Source: Clostridium sp. E02 (GTDB lineage Bacteria; Bacillota; Clostridia; Lachnospirales; Lachnospiraceae). From it: a stretch of DNA of 64,000 nucleotides. Shown here piece by piece: positions 52,301 through 60,645 of the stretch. A program made the position numbers and the translations under genes. The stretch covers positions 1 through 64,000 of the forward strand of contig NZ_RJLQ01000015.1 in assembly GCF_003833015.1 (NCBI RefSeq), written 5' to 3'. Each line of letters opens with the position of its first letter. The first letter of the stretch is position 1. Below the pieces are notes generated by a model that was given only the letters and a program-made list of their open reading frames with translations, was not told where the DNA came from and did not search any database.

Positions 52301-55300
52301 ATCAACACAGAGGATTGAAGTTTCAGGAGAGGGTGAGATACAGCCAGTCGTACCGGAAGGGGAGACAAAAATCAAGTCCTTTACCGTTTCTTACCAGGAT
52401 GACACCTTGAAACAGTCTACAAAAAATGAATATACACTGGGACAGGATTTTGTTCCTGGTAACATTAAAGTCACAGCCAAGGTGTTCCGGCAAAATGCAA
52501 AACTAGAGGATGGGAGATATAAAAAAGAAATCAAATACATCCGAAATCAGACGAGTGTGACGATGAAAGATAGGAGATGGGATATCAATGGTGCTTTATT
52601 GCCAGAGAAAATAGAAAGTCAGGCTGAGGCGATTTGTGATATCGAGATTGTGCCCAGTCAGGCACCCGTTCTGTCTGTCAGTAAGAATGTTAACCCGATA
52701 AAAGGGATTCAGCCGGGAGACACCCTAACCTATTATTTAACTGTGACCAATGCAACCAAAAGCAATGATAAGGAGATTGTTCCCATACAGAAACCGATTC
52801 TAATTGATTTGGTTCCCCTCGGAGTTACCGTATCCGGAGAAACTGGTGGAGAAAATCATCTCTTAAAGGCAGTTTCCATAGAAAAAGCACCGGCAGGGGT
52901 ACATTTGAGAAAGACCATACGAAAGGTAGATCCGGTTACAGGAAGAGAAACCTTATTCCTTCAGCTAGATGGAGCGTTAGAAAAGGGAGAGTCAGTAACG
53001 GTATCCGTATCCGCTCAAATAGCAGGAAATATCATCAATTACGGAAAAAACATTTTAAACACGTTATTTGTTACCAGTGATGTGCTCCAACCCGCATTTT
53101 CCCTCAATCAGACGGGAGCATCGTTTCAGATAGAAACCAGTACGGGGAACAAATGGCCCAGTGAGGATCTACCGAAAGCAGTGACGCTTTCCGATGAGAA
53201 GTATCGCAGTTACGGATATGCATCTGACTCTGCAGAAAACACAATGAGTACGGGAACCGGAATTCATCTGTTTAAGGAGGTAAAAGGAAATCTAGACACC
53301 AGGTTTGTGTCTGGGACCACGGTAGGGAAGGTGGCAAAGAGTGCAGACGATACGGACTTAAATTATCAAGACGGAACGGTGCTTTATCGGTTGACAGTTC
53401 ATAATTCCTCGGATGTTGATTATGTCAGCCAGCTTTCTCTTATGGATATTCTTCCAGTCAAGGGAGATCGCAGCACTGGTGGGTTTGAACGACTCAGTGA
53501 TTATCGATTGAAGTTTGAAGGGATTGAGTCCATTCAAATAGAGAATAGAACAAAGGAAAGTCCTTCAGACCGGAAAACCGAAGATTTTACCTATGATCTT
53601 ACGTATTCCAATGAAAAGTTTCAAGACGAAGCAGTCGTGGCGGCAGGAAAAGAGGCATTATTGTATGACAATCGCAACGGATTTTGGTCAACAAATTCTA
53701 GGAATCCATCTGCGTTTCATGTAAAAATTAGGGATGATAAATTTTATTTGGCACCAGGGGAAAATCTGGTGGTCACTTACCGGGCAGTGGTTCCCTACAA
53801 CACAGCAAAAGAATTGGAAGAGGCAGCCTATGGGTATGCAGTCAATGATTTTGCCACGGTTTACAGTACCCGTGAGGGTGGTCTTCTTGGAACAGAAAAA
53901 GAATATAGTCAGATTCAAACCAGTGATTCAGTTCAGGTGGTTCTGGTTCCAGGGAAGGTAAAAGTGTCGGGAAGAATCTGGATCGATGAAGATGACAATG
54001 GGATTCAAAATGAAAACGTAACACAAGATCATCTTCTAACGGATTTATCCCCCCTTCTTTCCTCTGGATATTTTCAGGTAAGTCTGTCTGCTTATAGTAA
54101 ATATGGAGATGACGTAAGCTTTAAACAACCGGGGGTTACGGATGCCAGATTTTTGTTTGAGAATTTGATGCCAGCAAAGCCAGTTGGAATCAATGGGACG
54201 GATTTTACCCAGAAAGAGGAAGATCTGTGGTATCACAATCAGACCCTTCGTGTTGGGAAATTAAAAGGGGTTGATCCGGCTCATTACCAGATGTATGTGA
54301 ATCAGGGTACCATGCCAGACGAATTTAAGGATCTGATTCTAAAATTAGGGAAGCCAAATATGGGTTTCAATGGTCCCAATCGAAAAGCAGGACGGTCCAG
54401 ACTTCCAAGAACACTTATTCAGGGAGGGCAAAACTATGAGGAAAGCTGGGATAGCAATTTTACAGAGACAAGAGACGGATACGCTTCGGAAGATTTCTTT
54501 CTGTGGGCCTCTGCCAATGATTACGATAAAACAAAAGACATTGGATTTGTACCATACCGGAAAGTAATTGTTAAAAAGACAAACCAAGAAAAAAATCCGG
54601 TGGTGGGAGCTCATTTTACCATATATGGGCCATATACCAACACCGAGATGGAAGAATTAGAAAAAAAGAAAATTACAGATGAAAAAATGCTTTCAAAACC
54701 GGCAGCAGAGGGAATCACATCTATCGTTGATGGAGAGGCAATCTGGAATGCAGGTGAGCTTCTTTATTATAGAAATTATGTGATTGTGGAAGATCAGGCA
54801 CCTGATGGATACCGGATTTCTGGTGCCAGCTCCAAAGAGATGGAGCCCCTTCATTCCTTCCAAGTTAAGGGACAGAATGCATGGATTCTAAAAAGTAAAG
54901 AATTTAAAACCCAGGAGGATCCGATTTCTGGAACCGTAACTGTAACCAATTCATTTGTGACTGGATCTCTGGAATTTACAAAAATAGATCTTCAGACAGA
55001 GGAAGAAATAGGGGGAGCAAGATTTCGGATCACAAAGAAGAGGGTACCGGTTTTGGATGCTTTCCAAGCATGGACCAAAGAGTTAAAGAAGAATCCGGAT
55101 GCCATGGGAATTCTTAATGTAGAAACAACCAAAGACGATGTGACGTTTACGGTTGCGACGGGAAAGGTATTTTTAACGGGAATTCCTCAGGGAAGTTATA
55201 CGATGTCAGAAATTCAGGTTCCAAATGGATATGATATTACAAAGAAAAGGAAAGAGGTAGAGTTTCAGATTCAAGATCAGGATCAGAAGGCAGTTTTAGT

Positions 55301-57707
55301 GGGGCTGCCTGGAAACCGGATTACCAATACCAAAACGGAGTATCAGATTCAAATCAGAAAAGAGGATGAAACTGGGAATCAAAAGGTAAAAGGAATCCGG
55401 TTTGGAATTAAAAAACTAGCTCTTTTCAAACAATACGAATATGAAGAGAAAGAGACGAATAAAGATGGAATCCTTACCTGGAATCTGCCTTATGGATCTT
55501 ATGAAATCACAGAATTGCCGTCGCCAGACTACGAGACAATAAAACCGTTTCGTATAAAAATTGATGAAACTGGTCTGGTATCTTTATTAGGCGGAGAGGA
55601 CCGAAAGGAAATTCGGCAAAACAGCAAAGAGCAGAATAAAATCAATTTTATTGTTACCAATCGAGTGAAAACGGCCCCTCTTTACATGGAGAAATTAGAT
55701 GGAGAAACAAAGACACCGATTTCTGGTGCTCGTTTCGTATTAAGTGGAACTTCTAAGATTCCAGGTGCATTTAATGAATATCTTTCCCATGTTACAGGGC
55801 TAGGTGTCTCACATGTAACTGTGAATCAAGATCAAAGCAATCCGTATGTAACGTTTCAGTTAGATGGAGAACGACCGGGAAAGCAGGGATATCTAAGTGG
55901 AATTCCCTATGGAACTTACACCTTAAAGGAGATTCAGACACCAGATGGATATGTAGAGGGAGGATTTAACAAGGAATTTAAATTAATGGATCCCAAAGGA
56001 ATTCACTTAACCGGAAATGAGGGAATTGTAAACTGGCCACATGAATTAACCATAGAAAAAAGAGATCAGGGAACCAAAAATCTACTTTCTGGTGCAGTCT
56101 TTGCATTCATGACAAAGTCAGGAAGATACGTCTCCTTTGATCAGGAGTCTTCCTATCTTGGACTTTCTGATCAGGAGGAAGCAAACACTCATTTTGTCAC
56201 TGGATCGGAAGGGAAAATTACGTTAAAAAGAATTCCAGCAGGAAACTATGTATTAAAAGAAATTCAGGCACCGGAGCACTATGACCTGTCTTCGGATCAA
56301 GAGATCACGGTATTGCGAGCAGGAAATCCGGAAGCCATTGTAGTTTATGACACCAGAAAACAAGGAAAAATACGGATCAAAAAGAGAAACAATTTAAACC
56401 AGACGATTGGCGGTGTTCACTTTACGATTCTGGGACCGGGACGTTTTAAGGAGAACCAGTTGCTGTCTTTGTTTGGGGCAAGTCAGTTTTACAAAGAGGC
56501 GGGTGGGTTATCTGGAGCGTTTGTTACAGAAGAAGACGGTACGGTTACAATGGAACTAAAACACGGGGATTACTTAATCCGGGAGGAGAATAAGGAAGGC
56601 TATCATGCCATTGATCCTTTTTATATTAGGGTGGAAGCGGATGGGAAGGTGGTTATCTTAAAAGATGACAGCCATGCTGTTATGGTTTCAAATAATGATA
56701 TGGTAACACTTACCGTGACCAATCAGATAAAAACGGGAAGTCTTGAGCTAGAAAAGGTGGATCAGGAAAATAAGGATCATAGGCTAAATGGTGCGGAATT
56801 TAAATTATTAAATATTTCGACAATCGTACCGGGAGCATGGGAGCATTACCGCGACATGGCAGCAGCAGAGGGTGCCTCTTGGTCGAAGGATCAGGTAAAA
56901 GGTAATACCATATCCTTTCTCTTAGAGGGGAAGGGAAAAATTACTAATTTACCTTATGGAACGTATCGGCTAACGGAAACAAAAGCTCCAGACGGTTACT
57001 TATTAGGAAAGGAGCCATGGAGTCGGGAATTTACCTTAACGGAGTCTTCCCCGGATGCTCAATTTGTTAAATCCTCTTTCTTAAAGAAAACCAATGGACC
57101 GATTGAAAATACACCTTCCAGGCTGAAAATAGTAAAAACCAATGCGGTGTATGCCGACCGAAAATTACAGGGTGCAGAGTTTATTCTAAAAGATTCTAAC
57201 AACCAATATGTGAAACTTTATCAAGGCACGTTTGTTGGATATACAAAAGAGAGGGGAGAAGCCTCTAAATTTCAAACGGGCAGAGATGGAACCTACGTTA
57301 TAAAGAAAATACCAAAAGGGACGTATTATTTTGAAGAGACAAAAGCACCTAACGGGTATCGGATTAACAGAAAAATCCCGGCTCTTACACTAGACGGAGT
57401 GAATGGATATACCATAACCATTCAGGACTTTAAGGCAGACCGAGGAGATGGAGGGGGAGATGGAGGAAGAGATCCTTCTCCATCAAATCCAATGGTTACC
57501 ATTATACCAGATCCGGTTCCACTTTCGAATCTGCCACAAGATAATACTATGGATTTCATTACCATTGATGACCAAGAAGTACCTCTTGGCAGACTTCCAA
57601 AGACTGGGGATCATACGAAAAACACTGGAAAAGTATTCGTGGTACTGTCTGCATTTCTAATGGCACTTTATGGGGCACTTAATATTAAAAAACGGAAAAG
57701 GAGATAA
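43308..57707 (+). CDS. giant LPxTG-anchored surface protein with about 25 SpaA/Cna-B-like modules
   Basis: One uninterrupted frame of 4,799 codons (about 0.53 MDa). Residues 1-41 are a long signal peptide ending VYA|AD; an ATPSEATPSQ segment and a globular part follow; residues 234-281 are four 12-residue ETKENPETDSTA repeats; an adhesin-like region (about 330-750) precedes some 17 Cna-B/SpaA-like modules (nt 45,567-51,960). A central block (nt 51,985-54,555) holds DUF11-like domains (APVLSVSKNVNPIKGIQPGD) and an SdrD-B-like domain (GRIWIDEDDNGIQNEN). Eight more Cna-B modules follow, then a Gly/Pro linker, LPKTG, a membrane helix and KKRKRR. Modules typically end GxYxLxExxAPxGY, where the Glu promotes Lys-Asn isopeptide bonds; few Cys exist. 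GAGGAGG precedes the ATG. No sortase gene is in the window. Probably an adhesin or pilin-like stalk; the ligand is unknown. Confidence 0.93.
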   Translation: MRALRKKVHAIKRLISWLLTVAIVMGNVSQVMTTTVYAADKNEYRKATLSNGEKATPSEATPSQARQVIGVKVTQSQIEKVLKKDPEQRPELKEDLIPFKGEHKNLVLDKLYQELEDKTLITQKKVGKAMYLVLVSDNLEGEPFFDKGQSDRIRTESFLHRIQVIGINGYKDRECEFKLKIQGEDLFIADAQVDEYKVVGKITPFEEQKTESKSAEEKSQPVKETEAELDAETKKNPETDVNIETKENPETDSTAETKENPETDSTAETKENPETDSTAETDKKPEVTISKQDAPILFQNIYHISTPTQAEPDRDAYEEADVIPVDSRSLTKEERSDLMGSPLSFSMVVSNYGIVTLDSEVSEEETITPYDTALLYYGPDATEKKEIVEISLNQSQTGKIKAGTVFSYVLTYTMQASPLYEYAAGGKLSLFDHYEHAKIVFKVPAGIVLEEKEGKVTQISSTDGETIYEIHVGDEAGTIRPGKSDRIILNAHIDGNGSRGIGESFALPDNSVEFHAEVKVADKSDTDQIEYPGNIETKTYASQPETSTLMLTSDDAWHIRKQIEPTKNSYEVIKDNKGTPKFIEIKYLIEVGMYGESGQISRQPGGTIYQTYGRTVFTDQTFRITDSLSILTPGAPEGMKPVSIKAAWGDKSPVSVTENEDGSIAISQFKTKGQEKEGHIHVSDSAPTYSSYRVTARYPYDPFLLLYNDERVGDSSVFTIQNTARLEYQLLGTNELLSEESKADIAIHEVNQPAIITIQKVIDEGIGSSKPYDTSMENEYPGFSRFEIYTVDDKNHETPYKNYTVIDRKGNQIESKDILVNPSMEKGEEGLYVTGDDGSIRIQIDPGTFVIKEVQMPVGTSPKEDSIPVAVKAGENKRITVVNNVIGKGAIAFYKKARTFDTANTKEEELKALEGAEFTLYEQVGDALKKVRTAKSDERGFVLFKPLTPGSYIVRETSANGYILDPNKYNVIVRKGETSPLMEGNQALVNIQNGAKIQVTKLLLNDQGDYKEVPDLYRSDFNNHFWLEESLDGMTWNKVKKNNNGFYSLNQESEFDETLPVYKDGVKINYRVVEQLPEGYQAPSQPGTFIEVRAGISHVVQNFDLTPVNTTKIVLKNDRGGNLTLKKEVWSFGNQWSQGWINKNNQRNGYAFRLYETEKGTRNFTEVTKDHLYYTDANGFISINDLDISKSYYFMEIGSEFRLETDDPLKIIDLEDNQDGITHLIGPFSVSREKNTFVSAYNIPQKVPYWIHKRDITDKNRSISAILKITNTKTKEVMYEGKVTNDGTFLTLDVDSTYEVEEVTPTPFYEKMDAFSFTTPKGPITKKRLEQWFGHPDDAITTHVSVYNKPFKDVKVTKTQISSDGKKNDSVARKFEVYTKEEDAFHTVTLPNGNQFILSNEDTKMAPGMYYFKEVVPEDVINPLYLLPNRADGIYQDYEIKDAQVYYGPASITAANEAEETKMTVELGEGEKALANYVNQGRVIVRKRDALRKTPVKGAALGIFYESQFQSSDWESSISHPIETGITDGNGQVVFEGNKLKIFDENGERISYVIAEIAPPSAYLQSYETVTTKLLEGTSISTVNGDINGAVLRIEDEPKLTIRTKKYWRDSWNDQFYKVNRPLGGVKLALYKVNKEDPNRADLVALELTNAYDGAVTFTDINRTDTYYVAEVRVPTKEESGLPFELNMGEKQPLPLNHGEPVKTLLVSDLKQVYHTVSYSGKELETNPETLVRETEPLYNETSWVQFNIWKICDGIDSSGKTHDIEPINGARFTLYMSRSEESNLSKIELEDLADESRFLEVGHYESGTRLDPATGKRLDGQFDTSILEGGRLYWLVEDEAAPGYTLPKGRNIQAVFVPEGGSYHGMEEIVHTYKSGRNEKIAIIKNQHAPDGSGLFHYHFQIALNKWLNHIDETIEPTLLGGVKFKIWLLHPETKEKLFPVDVVETGLESDNTHKTGYALSKIIRMDELSKQLEEQHLDPKEILFFEKEGEPVKALFGLEEIETPSKVVLNPTLHILSVAIPYKTDEVDRQYFWDEKKTDESYRLLNNISKEYPVTLIKYGYVPDSSAFYKTDDQLANMNLNKTPLSSVTLDIWQYQWTENGYQYVHYGTYHTDEKGQVNIKNGLPSGRYRLKETLTSKQKETYLTMYTGKGSLWRYFTVKSQPMTVPVFNPEKPVLNVEKTLWNGTIPTDMDGVTIVVTDPKGNVLTKEAVKGNDGRYWAEFQGLESGRYVIKSEILKNLAKERMASNYFEEKTVMVGYKPHGEKEEVTLVPVDGSVLGNVVDQKVKNPLRSDLIVKKTDANTGQSDALLKGAIFHLEYLKFQTGSDLIDGQLKDVTKPEYKKPEHGFVPIKQSMVDLKNGSYVLKDCEPGWYRVVEERAPDGYTVDSTPVVIAVTGDMDGSFKHSEVTFKNRKKVVLTVTKKLYFGDGFIKDPDIKEKLPKEIVFDIYTYSEDEKVYKPVYDEETHPLVVKITTLQSEDGYEMGSAQVLLPQNPKGSAYYLKERGNKDWMYTDQQPVENGILYPDGYMLVGTSEAFTTDNPVAITVKNQYAKSKIRLIKVDAVHSNQKLSGASFQLFKDKNLTEYVGDFKEIEKSGVYEAVFSKEEYNPNTYYIKEVNAPPGYLVIDGAFPEQGVIPEVGKTTELTVENQGGIDFVIQKYSGIGKNETKKAGITFELYRKVENGTWDYVTEETTDVQGNLSFRGLKQQDGYAYGLYEVPVTEHGFDLFSMEAFRGELGNVSPLHADVSKNGEVRNGVDLYVLSNGETKAPGVYRFEAHNQEALPLKLIKNDWNKQENPDGSIKVVLKVTDQETQKQVGDLVEVPYGDEGTTIKLLPGTYEIEETSISPNQQGFILNKDDTRTLYQKQVTIEKGKLPVPCEFTNVKQNTGVSIDKTTQTHTIQNLWWKDSQTVTYTITPKAVNTIPIDEYMVEDQGILMLDASKNVLEEPEYTYNHSSIASVTLGKASQKNHIRDASTGTITGEICFYDFDGNQVGSTQRIEVSGEGEIQPVVPEGETKIKSFTVSYQDDTLKQSTKNEYTLGQDFVPGNIKVTAKVFRQNAKLEDGRYKKEIKYIRNQTSVTMKDRRWDINGALLPEKIESQAEAICDIEIVPSQAPVLSVSKNVNPIKGIQPGDTLTYYLTVTNATKSNDKEIVPIQKPILIDLVPLGVTVSGETGGENHLLKAVSIEKAPAGVHLRKTIRKVDPVTGRETLFLQLDGALEKGESVTVSVSAQIAGNIINYGKNILNTLFVTSDVLQPAFSLNQTGASFQIETSTGNKWPSEDLPKAVTLSDEKYRSYGYASDSAENTMSTGTGIHLFKEVKGNLDTRFVSGTTVGKVAKSADDTDLNYQDGTVLYRLTVHNSSDVDYVSQLSLMDILPVKGDRSTGGFERLSDYRLKFEGIESIQIENRTKESPSDRKTEDFTYDLTYSNEKFQDEAVVAAGKEALLYDNRNGFWSTNSRNPSAFHVKIRDDKFYLAPGENLVVTYRAVVPYNTAKELEEAAYGYAVNDFATVYSTREGGLLGTEKEYSQIQTSDSVQVVLVPGKVKVSGRIWIDEDDNGIQNENVTQDHLLTDLSPLLSSGYFQVSLSAYSKYGDDVSFKQPGVTDARFLFENLMPAKPVGINGTDFTQKEEDLWYHNQTLRVGKLKGVDPAHYQMYVNQGTMPDEFKDLILKLGKPNMGFNGPNRKAGRSRLPRTLIQGGQNYEESWDSNFTETRDGYASEDFFLWASANDYDKTKDIGFVPYRKVIVKKTNQEKNPVVGAHFTIYGPYTNTEMEELEKKKITDEKMLSKPAAEGITSIVDGEAIWNAGELLYYRNYVIVEDQAPDGYRISGASSKEMEPLHSFQVKGQNAWILKSKEFKTQEDPISGTVTVTNSFVTGSLEFTKIDLQTEEEIGGARFRITKKRVPVLDAFQAWTKELKKNPDAMGILNVETTKDDVTFTVATGKVFLTGIPQGSYTMSEIQVPNGYDITKKRKEVEFQIQDQDQKAVLVGLPGNRITNTKTEYQIQIRKEDETGNQKVKGIRFGIKKLALFKQYEYEEKETNKDGILTWNLPYGSYEITELPSPDYETIKPFRIKIDETGLVSLLGGEDRKEIRQNSKEQNKINFIVTNRVKTAPLYMEKLDGETKTPISGARFVLSGTSKIPGAFNEYLSHVTGLGVSHVTVNQDQSNPYVTFQLDGERPGKQGYLSGIPYGTYTLKEIQTPDGYVEGGFNKEFKLMDPKGIHLTGNEGIVNWPHELTIEKRDQGTKNLLSGAVFAFMTKSGRYVSFDQESSYLGLSDQEEANTHFVTGSEGKITLKRIPAGNYVLKEIQAPEHYDLSSDQEITVLRAGNPEAIVVYDTRKQGKIRIKKRNNLNQTIGGVHFTILGPGRFKENQLLSLFGASQFYKEAGGLSGAFVTEEDGTVTMELKHGDYLIREENKEGYHAIDPFYIRVEADGKVVILKDDSHAVMVSNNDMVTLTVTNQIKTGSLELEKVDQENKDHRLNGAEFKLLNISTIVPGAWEHYRDMAAAEGASWSKDQVKGNTISFLLEGKGKITNLPYGTYRLTETKAPDGYLLGKEPWSREFTLTESSPDAQFVKSSFLKKTNGPIENTPSRLKIVKTNAVYADRKLQGAEFILKDSNNQYVKLYQGTFVGYTKERGEASKFQTGRDGTYVIKKIPKGTYYFEETKAPNGYRINRKIPALTLDGVNGYTITIQDFKADRGDGGGDGGRDPSPSNPMVTIIPDPVPLSNLPQDNTMDFITIDDQEVPLGRLPKTGDHTKNTGKVFVVLSAFLMALYGALNIKKRKRR
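44007..44150 (+). repeat. four tandem 36-bp coding repeats
   Basis: Units at 44007, 44043, 44079 and 44115. The second and third are identical, the fourth differs at one visible base and the first is diverged. Each encodes 12 residues (KENPETDSTAET). The copy number could change by slippage or recombination without shifting the frame. Confidence 0.9.
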
Positions 57708-57725
57708 AATTTAGAATTTCAACAA

Positions 57726-57754
57726 TTGACTTTATTAAATTAACTTGCTATAAT
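57726..57754 (+). promoter_or_regulatory. promoter upstream of gdhA
   Basis: TTGACT (57726-57731), 17-base spacer, TATAAT (57749-57754), starting only 19 bases after the giant gene's stop. Predicted transcription starts near 57761, just before a terminator hairpin. Confidence 0.75.
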
Positions 57755-57773
57755 TTTAAAAAGTTATGGCAGT

Positions 57774-57812
57774 AAAAAAGGCTGGAACTTTAACGGGTTC
57801 CAGCCTTTTTTT
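57774..57812 (+). terminator. terminator/attenuator before gdhA
   Basis: AAAAAAGGCTGGAAC and GTTCCAGCCTTTTTTT form a perfect GC-rich stem with seven T. It would end the giant-gene transcript, but lies downstream of the 57726 promoter and upstream of gdhA, so it may also act as an attenuator. Confidence 0.9.
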
Positions 57813-57848
57813 AACATGGTGGATAGCTTTATTATGTGAAGCATTTGA

Positions 57849-59210
<1,362 letters not shown>

Positions 59211-59269
59211 TTTTCAAAAAAATTTACTGGCATTCTCATTTGTTTTAGTATATAATAAGCGATAAGACT

Positions 59270-59302
59270 TGAGGCGGAGTGTTCTTCGCCTCATTGTTTT
59301 CC
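59270..59302 (+). terminator. terminator after gdhA
   Basis: TGAGGCG (59270-59276) pairs with CGCCTCA (59287-59293), followed by TTGTTTTCC. The T-run is weak. Confidence 0.6.
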
Positions 59303-59341
59303 TGAAACTATTTATTATAACAGAAAGCAGGTGATGATTCT

Positions 59342-60232
59342 ATGCACAAATTCTTGAGAACCATAGGCTTTAGTCTTTACCAGAAAGACAAGGACATTGA
59401 GAAAATGCTGGATGAATTCTGTGAAGATTTGTCTGACATGAAGCGAATACAGATTGATGAGGACTCCAATCTTTGTGAGCTCCGCCGGGAAGTGGCACCT
59501 GGAATGGGAATTGCTATTTTTGGTGAGATGGATCGGGAAGGCAGATTTCAAAGAAGATATTATTATCCATATTTGAAAAGCGTTGAAGTGACATCAGAGG
59601 TATCCTGTTCCATACAGCGCCATACAGAACGAGAAACTTATGCTGGGCTTTTGGATGAATACAAGGTGGGAATTTCACTTATTTTTTATATAGACAATTC
59701 TTTTGAATGTAGAGAACGGGTCATAGACCATCATCCCGTGGATACCAGCGATGTATGTCTGACTGGTTTGGCTGTAGGTGGAAAGATTCTTCTTCCCATT
59801 GAAAAAACAGAGAAACAGAGGGAAAAAGCAAGGGTTGCCGCAAAAGATAGAAATAATTTATTAGAAGCCGCTAAGAATGGGGATGAGGATGCCATGGAAA
59901 CCTTAACCATCGAAGACATTGACCTTTATTCCCAGGCTTCTAGAAGAGTGATGAAGGAAGATCTTTATTCCATCATTGATTCCTGTTTTATGCCCTGCGG
60001 TGTGGAGTGTGATCAGTATTCCATCATCGGTGAGATCGTAAAGATCGATGAGAAGAAGAACCAGCTTACGGAAGAAAAGGTTTATGACTTTATAGTAGAA
60101 TGCAGTGACTTGATGTTTCATGTAGGAATTGCCCAAAAAGACTTAGTTGGAACCCCAGAAGTAGGGCGTAGATTTAAAGGCCAGGTTTGGATGCAGGGGA
60201 TAATTCATTTTAAAGAACCTATGGATGAATAA
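59342..60232 (+). CDS. DUF3881 family protein
   Basis: A 296-residue soluble protein matching the DUF3881 family, which I know almost only from Lachnospiraceae and relatives; function unknown. Recognisable stretches are MHKFLRTIGFSLY at the start, GLAVGGKILLPIEKTEKQREK in the middle, an acidic segment (AAKNGDEDAMETLTIEDID) and CGVECDQYSIIGEI near the end. No membrane segment or signal peptide. It is a single gene between gdhA and tRNA-Arg. Confidence 0.82.
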   Translation: MHKFLRTIGFSLYQKDKDIEKMLDEFCEDLSDMKRIQIDEDSNLCELRREVAPGMGIAIFGEMDREGRFQRRYYYPYLKSVEVTSEVSCSIQRHTERETYAGLLDEYKVGISLIFYIDNSFECRERVIDHHPVDTSDVCLTGLAVGGKILLPIEKTEKQREKARVAAKDRNNLLEAAKNGDEDAMETLTIEDIDLYSQASRRVMKEDLYSIIDSCFMPCGVECDQYSIIGEIVKIDEKKNQLTEEKVYDFIVECSDLMFHVGIAQKDLVGTPEVGRRFKGQVWMQGIIHFKEPMDE

Positions 60233-60242
60233 AAGTTTTAAC

Positions 60243-60271
60243 TTGACGAATGGGGAAATTGTGAATATAAT
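60243..60271 (+). promoter_or_regulatory. promoter of tRNA-Arg
   Basis: TTGACG (60243-60248), 17-base spacer, TATAAT (60266-60271), 38 bases before the tRNA. Confidence 0.85.
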
Positions 60272-60309
60272 AGTTTTTGAACTGTGTTGCAGGTTTGCAG
60301 CACAGGTAT

Positions 60310-60383
60310 GTTTCCGTAGCTCAGCTGGATAGAGCGACCGCCTCCTAAGCGGTAGGCCGGGTGTTCAAATCACCTCGGGAACA
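60310..60383 (+). tRNA. tRNA-Arg(CCT)
   Basis: A 74-base tRNA. Acceptor GTTTCCG (60310-60316) pairs with CGGGAAC (60376-60382) with one T-G pair; discriminator A at 60383. The anticodon stem ACCGC/GCGGT holds the loop CTCCTAA, giving CCT for AGG codons. The T-loop is GTTCAAATC. CCA is not encoded. Confidence 0.96.
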
Positions 60384-60391
60384 GTAAAAGC

Positions 60392-60430
60392 AAAGCCGAA
60401 AACCAGGATCTTACTGGCTTTCGGCTTTTT
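60392..60430 (+). terminator. terminator of tRNA-Arg
   Basis: AAAGCCGAAAACCAG and CTGGCTTTCGGCTTT form an interrupted stem followed by TT and a T-rich stretch. Confidence 0.88.
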
Positions 60431-60493
60431 AATTTTGAAAATTAGTTTATGTTTAAAAAGCACAATTAAATGCAAAATAACATTAAAAAATTG

Positions 60494-60522
60494 TTGACTT
60501 TTTCGAAAGAAGCTGATATAGT
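60494..60522 (+). promoter_or_regulatory. promoter of the licT-like/EIICB unit
   Basis: TTGACT (60494-60499), 17-base spacer, TATAGT (60517-60522). Transcription should start near 60530, just before the RAT element. Confidence 0.75.
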
Positions 60523-60544
60523 CTAACATAGTTAATAATTATAT

Positions 60545-60628
60545 GGGTTGTTACTGATAAGCAGGCAAAACCAGTTTTAATTTAGAAAACAGATTTCTGT
60601 TTTTTGAATTAAGATTGGTTTTTTTTAT
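60545..60628 (+). promoter_or_regulatory. RAT antiterminator overlapping an intrinsic terminator
   Basis: The RAT (60545-60572) begins GGGTTGTTACTG and ends GCAGGCAAAACC, the BglG/LicT target hairpin. Its last bases overlap the 5' arm of a terminator (about 60567-60628) that ends in ATTGGTTTTTTTT. Binding of the phospho-controlled antiterminator to the RAT blocks the terminator. Because it precedes the regulator's own gene, the unit is autoregulated. Confidence 0.9.
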
Positions 60629-60645
60629 TTTCAAAGTGAGGTTTT

